From positions 1 to 17,093 of the forward strand of contig CAMWRL010000016.1 in assembly GCA_947176685.1 (NCBI GenBank): a stretch of 17,093 nt of DNA. The letters run 5' to 3'. The stretch is from an uncultured Ruminococcus sp. GTDB taxonomy: Bacteria; Bacillota; Clostridia; Oscillospirales; Ruminococcaceae. The notes under the pieces are model-generated. The model was given only the letters and a program-made list of their open reading frames with translations, was not told where the DNA came from and searched no databases. Both the position numbers and the translations under genes were made by a program. Shown here one piece after another: positions 13,754 through 17,093 of the stretch (the stretch's first letter is position 1; each line of letters begins with the position of its first letter).

Positions 13754-16225
13754 TTACTGATTGCGGATTTTTCTTTCGTCATACTGCATTTTTGACATAA
13801 GCACCTTACGGGGCTTTGCACCCTCGCTCGCTCCTATAACACCCATTTCCTCAAGCTCGTCCATAATTCTTGCGGCTCTCGCATAACCGAGTTTGAGTTT
13901 ACGCTGTAGCATTGACGTTGAAAGCTGTCCATTATTTACAGCGACTTCAATAGCTTTTTCCACAAAATCGCTGTCCGTAACCGCAACGCTTACGTCATCA
14001 CCGCCGCTGTTTGAGCCTTTGGACTGCGGTACAAAGCTTTCGACTGCCTGCACAATATCGTTGTCATATTCTCCCTGTATCTGCGAACGTATGTAATCAA
14101 GAGTAGCATTTATATCGTTTGCCGAAGCAAAACACCCTTGTACACGCACGGGTTTGCTTGTGCCTATGGGCATATACAGCATATCGCCGTTACCTAAGAG
14201 TTTGTCAGCACCAGCCATGTCAATGATTGTGCGTGAGTCAACCTGCGACATTACCGAAAGTGCTATACGGCTCGGGATATTAGCCTTGATAAGTCCTGTA
14301 ATAACGTCCGTTGTAGGTCTCTGCGTGGCGATTACAAGGTGTATTCCGGCGGCACGCCCCATCTGTGCAAGGCGGCAGATATAGTCCTCGACTTCCTTTC
14401 CGGCAACAAGCATCATATCAGCCAGTTCGTCAATGAATACCACAATCTGCGGCATTTTCTGAATATCCTCATTCTGTTCCGCATAGTCATTATACGACTT
14501 CAGGTCATTTGCTCCTGCGTCCGCAAATATCTGGTAACGCCGCATCATTTCGTTTACAGCCCAGTTCAAAGCACCTGCAGCTTTTTTGCAATCCGTGACT
14601 ATCGGTATAAGCAAATGCGGTATGCCATCAAATACTTTAAATTCAACTATTTTCGGGTCAATGAGAATCAGTCTCACTTCGTCCGGAGTAGCGTTATAGA
14701 GAATGCTCATTATTATTGAACGTGTACACACGGATTTACCCGAACCGGTAGTTCCGGCTATAATAACGTGGGGCATTTTAGCAATATCGCCTAAAATTAT
14801 ATTTCCGGCAATGTCCTTTCCGACTGCAAAAGTCAGTTTACTGGTATTATTCCGGAATGCCCGTGATGACAACAGCTCACGCAGGGTAACAGTATCCTTG
14901 TTTTCGTTGGGGACTTCGATTCCGACAACGGATTTCCCCGGTACAGGGGCTTCGATTCTTACGCCCTGCGCCGCAAGGTTAAGTGCTATATCGTCCTCAA
15001 GATTCTTGATTTTCTTTACCTGTACGCCAACTCCCGGCTGTACTTCATAGCGTGTTATTGAAGGTCCACGCAGAATATCACGGATAATTACTTCAACTTT
15101 AAAACTCTGCAAGGTATTTACGATTATGTCGGCTTTTGAACGCATTTCAACGGCAGCTTCTGCGCTGTTGAGCCTGTTCTTCGGCAGTTCCAGAAGTTCC
15201 AGTGACGGAAGCTTATACTGCATATCTTCGGAAATTTCATTGATTATCATTTCACCCGAAGACTTTTTCTTTCTGGTTTTTTCGGCGGCACGTTTTATGA
15301 GTGCTTCAAGACGGTCATCTTTTTCTTCTGTTTTGGAAGTTTCCGGCTCAGGCTTTTCCGGAGTTTCAGCGGTTTCCGGCTGTTTTTCAATAAGTCCGTC
15401 AGATTCAAGCGGTATGTCAAACCAGTATTCTTCCTGCTGTTCCGGTTCGCTGTTTACCGGAACTGATATTTCAACAAATTCCGGATTGGGTTTAGGTTCG
15501 GGACGGTTATTTATTATGTCTATGGCTTCAAGGTCAGCGTCAAACGATTTTTTTTCAATATCGTCATTGAAGTCATCGTCCTCAAATACCTCACCGAAAC
15601 TTCCGCCCATAAGCATTGAAAAAAGTCCCTGCATTACTCCGCCCAGATTTCTGAAAGGCTTTGATATTAGGTCAAGAAATTCCATAAGACTTTTTTTTGT
15701 GTAGAACATTCCCACTACAAAGAACATCATTATTGTAATAATTCTTGCGCCCATACCTCCAAAAAATCCCAGTAAAGGTCCTGCTATCAGATAACTTGCA
15801 ACTCCGCCGCCCTTTAGTCTCATACCGTCATTGTAAAGGTTTCTGATATGTTCCTCAAAATTGTTTCCCCTGAGTTCTCCTCCAAAAAAAATCTGTATTG
15901 CCCCGCTGACAAGGAATGCAAGGATAATTCCCCATACTGCACGGTCTGCCACACACTTCTGACTGCGTTCTTTTCCGATTTGTATTGCTGTATATATGAG
16001 TATCGCCGGAACGGAAATTACTGCTGTTCCGAACATTCCCAATAAAAAATCATGTGATTTCAGCCAGCCCTCAGAACCTTTGAAAAGCATCATAAAAAGC
16101 GTCAGTACTCCTATTGCAAAAAGCACTACTGACCAGAACTGGTTTTTGTCATTTACCGGCGGAAGGAATTTTTGAAACAATGAATCAGACTGATTTTTTT
16201 TATTATTCTTATTAGCTTCTGCCAT
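13754..16225 (-). CDS. ftsK: FtsK/SpoIIIE-family DNA translocase
   Basis: An 823-residue septal DNA pump that moves chromosome DNA through the closing septum. ATG 16225 is chosen because GGAGGAC (16231-16237) precedes it by 5-7 nt; a longer TTG start at 16285 would add 20 residues. The N-terminal membrane domain has four or five hydrophobic segments within about 30-190. A Pro/Glu-rich acidic linker covers about 215-325. The motor has Walker A GTTGSGKS (491-498) and Walker B VVFIDELADMM with D599-E600. The C-terminal gamma winged helix (about 751-812, QLSTSMLQRKLKLGYARAAR) would read polar KOPS/SRS-type sequences. The gene just upstream is a TepA-like peptidase, the same neighbour as spoIIIE in Bacillus. 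Whether this member serves sporulation or only division cannot be told here. It lies 18 nt before ygiQ. Confidence 0.96.
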   Translation of the reverse strand: MAEANKNNKKNQSDSLFQKFLPPVNDKNQFWSVVLFAIGVLTLFMMLFKGSEGWLKSHDFLLGMFGTAVISVPAILIYTAIQIGKERSQKCVADRAVWGIILAFLVSGAIQIFFGGELRGNNFEEHIRNLYNDGMRLKGGGVASYLIAGPLLGFFGGMGARIITIMMFFVVGMFYTKKSLMEFLDLISKPFRNLGGVMQGLFSMLMGGSFGEVFEDDDFNDDIEKKSFDADLEAIDIINNRPEPKPNPEFVEISVPVNSEPEQQEEYWFDIPLESDGLIEKQPETAETPEKPEPETSKTEEKDDRLEALIKRAAEKTRKKKSSGEMIINEISEDMQYKLPSLELLELPKNRLNSAEAAVEMRSKADIIVNTLQSFKVEVIIRDILRGPSITRYEVQPGVGVQVKKIKNLEDDIALNLAAQGVRIEAPVPGKSVVGIEVPNENKDTVTLRELLSSRAFRNNTSKLTFAVGKDIAGNIILGDIAKMPHVIIAGTTGSGKSVCTRSIIMSILYNATPDEVRLILIDPKIVEFKVFDGIPHLLIPIVTDCKKAAGALNWAVNEMMRRYQIFADAGANDLKSYNDYAEQNEDIQKMPQIVVFIDELADMMLVAGKEVEDYICRLAQMGRAAGIHLVIATQRPTTDVITGLIKANIPSRIALSVMSQVDSRTIIDMAGADKLLGNGDMLYMPIGTSKPVRVQGCFASANDINATLDYIRSQIQGEYDNDIVQAVESFVPQSKGSNSGGDDVSVAVTDSDFVEKAIEVAVNNGQLSTSMLQRKLKLGYARAARIMDELEEMGVIGASEGAKPRKVLMSKMQYDERKIRNQ

Positions 16226-16281
16226 TACAAGTCCTCCGAATAAGGATTTACGGGCGAACATCGTCCGCCCTGCTGATTTTT

Positions 16282-16989
16282 TCAAATATAACGTTTTTCT
16301 GAATTTTCAATCAGATTATAAAGACACTCCATAGCATCACTAAGTCCGCCCAGCTCGTCAATAAGACCTATTTCAACAGCCTTATTCCCTTCCAGAACGC
16401 TTCCCACATCAAGAACAAGCTCCTGAGTGTTGAGCATAAGACTGCGGAAATCGTTTTCACTGACATTGCTGTTTGAAGTGACAAAATTAATAATTCTGTC
16501 CTGCATCTTGTCGAAATACGCCAGCGTCTGAGGCACTCCCAGAACAGTGCCGTTCATACGTACGGGGTGTATCGTCATTGAAGCTGACGGCACTATAAAG
16601 GAATGTTTCGCACTTACGGCAAGCGGTACGCCTATTGAATGACCGCCGCCGACAACAAGCGATACAGTCGGAGTCTTCATACCTGCAATGAGTTCTGCAA
16701 TTGCAAGCCCTGCTTCAACATCTCCGCCGACTGTATTGAGAATTATTAAAAGTCCCTCAACGCTTCTGTCCTGCTCGATTGCCACAAGTGCCGGAATTAT
16801 ATGTTCATATTTTGTCGTCTTGTTCTGTTCCGCAAGCACGTAATGTCCCTCTATCTGCCCTATAACCGTCAGGCAGTGTATAAGGTGCTTTGAGTTCTGC
16901 GAAATACTCTGCCCATTTTCAGCAGCAAGTTTTGCCTCATCAATTTTTTCTTCCGTAACGGTCTTACCGTTCATATTTTCGTTATCCAA
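16282..16989 (-). CDS. ClpP-class serine peptidase, TepA/YmfB-like
   Basis: A 235-residue ClpP-fold protein. After a hydrophilic N-terminus, ClpP-type blocks are seen: GLLIILNTVGGDVEAGLAIA (oxyanion region), the nucleophile Ser118 in GGGHSIGV and His141 in MTIHPVRMNG. The C-terminal block is GLIDELGGL. Bacillus TepA (YmfB), a ClpP relative linked to protein export, is likewise located next to spoIIIE, which supports the assignment. There is no signal peptide or membrane segment, so it acts in the cytosol. The start is uncertain: TTG 16989 (after GCGGGG) or ATG 16974; neither has a strong SD. The C-terminus overlaps an unused TTG of the ftsK frame. It is the first gene of the array visible in the window. 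Confidence 0.87.
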   Translation of the reverse strand: MDNENMNGKTVTEEKIDEAKLAAENGQSISQNSKHLIHCLTVIGQIEGHYVLAEQNKTTKYEHIIPALVAIEQDRSVEGLLIILNTVGGDVEAGLAIAELIAGMKTPTVSLVVGGGHSIGVPLAVSAKHSFIVPSASMTIHPVRMNGTVLGVPQTLAYFDKMQDRIINFVTSNSNVSENDFRSLMLNTQELVLDVGSVLEGNKAVEIGLIDELGGLSDAMECLYNLIENSEKRYI

Positions 16990-17093
16990 AATATATGCCC
17001 CGCTTTCATGATATTCTCACTTTTTATTATGCGGAATTTTTCAGGGTATATACATGTCTCATATACACATATGACGCTGCCGACGACTTAATA
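16990..17093. other. Upstream region of the array, no gene assigned
   Basis: AT-rich sequence before the TepA-like gene. It contains a direct repeat ATATACA (17048-17054 and 17061-17067) separated by 6 nt and a small palindrome ACATGT (17052-17057). On the minus strand one frame is open from the window edge to a TAA at 17029-17027, but it is too short to call an upstream gene end. A CATAAT hexamer (17033-17028) could be a -10 element, without a clear -35. No promoter is assigned. Confidence 0.3.

Noticed and set aside
15126..15704. Plus-strand Ser-rich open frame of 192 codons
   Set aside because: It is the antisense shadow of the acidic linker and early motor part of ftsK. Its Ser richness comes from complementing Glu/Asp/Pro-rich codons.
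16226..16285. Longer ftsK start at TTG 16285, overlapping the TepA-like stop
   Set aside because: A strong GGAGG site precedes ATG 16225 at normal spacing, and the extra 20 residues look like translated ribosome-binding region.
1..17093. CRISPR arrays, tRNA or rRNA genes, insertion sequences, prophage or toxin-antitoxin genes
   Set aside because: I saw no spaced repeat arrays, tRNA cloverleaf sequences, transposase or integrase motifs. All long frames are accounted for by the genes listed.

Overview
The window looks like a chromosomal segment of a cellulolytic Ruminococcus-type Firmicute (Oscillospiraceae), close to R. flavefaciens, R. champanellensis or R. albus. Three things point there: a secreted GH9 cellulase with a Ruminococcus-style type I dockerin, a bifunctional IspH–ribosomal protein S1 fusion of the kind known in Clostridia, and the tepA–ftsK and cmk–plsC–ispH/S1 gene orders typical of Firmicutes. 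The exact species is inference. Every supported gene lies on the minus strand, so transcription runs from high to low coordinates. No tRNA, rRNA, insertion sequence, phage gene or CRISPR array was seen.

Region A (about 17.0 kb down to 6.25 kb) is a dense housekeeping array of nine genes with gaps of 0 to about 18 nt or short overlaps: a ClpP/TepA-class peptidase, an FtsK/SpoIIIE translocase, a YgiQ-type radical SAM protein, a membrane-anchored ComEC-like metallo-beta-lactamase-fold hydrolase, a DUF3006 mini-protein, a BaiN/HI0933-family flavoprotein, cytidylate kinase, a PlsC acyltransferase and the IspH–S1 fusion. It ends at a clear intrinsic terminator at 6251-6281. It joins chromosome segregation, phospholipid synthesis, CMP recycling, isoprenoid synthesis and translation, and is probably one operon, although no convincing promoter lies in the 104 bases upstream of its first gene.

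Region B (6.2 to 5.3 kb) is a two-gene cassette of a DUF1810 protein and an unrecognised four-cysteine protein. The genes are 2 nt apart. The cassette sits directly behind the terminator with no obvious promoter of its own.

Region C (5.26 kb to 1) holds two cellulase genes, each with its own sigma-A-type promoter. The first is a GH9–CBM3c–dockerin enzyme closed by a strong terminator. The second is a CBM4–Ig–GH9 enzyme that runs off the window at base 1. Its leader of about 125 nt can form mutually exclusive helices. The two enzymes are from different GH9 architectural classes (processive endoglucanase type and CbhA/CelK type) and would be expected to complement each other on crystalline cellulose.

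Most worth a second look: an SD sequence and ATG inside the IspH–S1 fusion, placed exactly at the domain boundary; the 5' leader of the CBM4–GH9 gene; a basic C-terminal tail on YgiQ that overlaps the next gene by 109 nt just after an A6 run; and the cysteine-rich/DUF1810 pair. I found no clear-cut new defence or mobile system.
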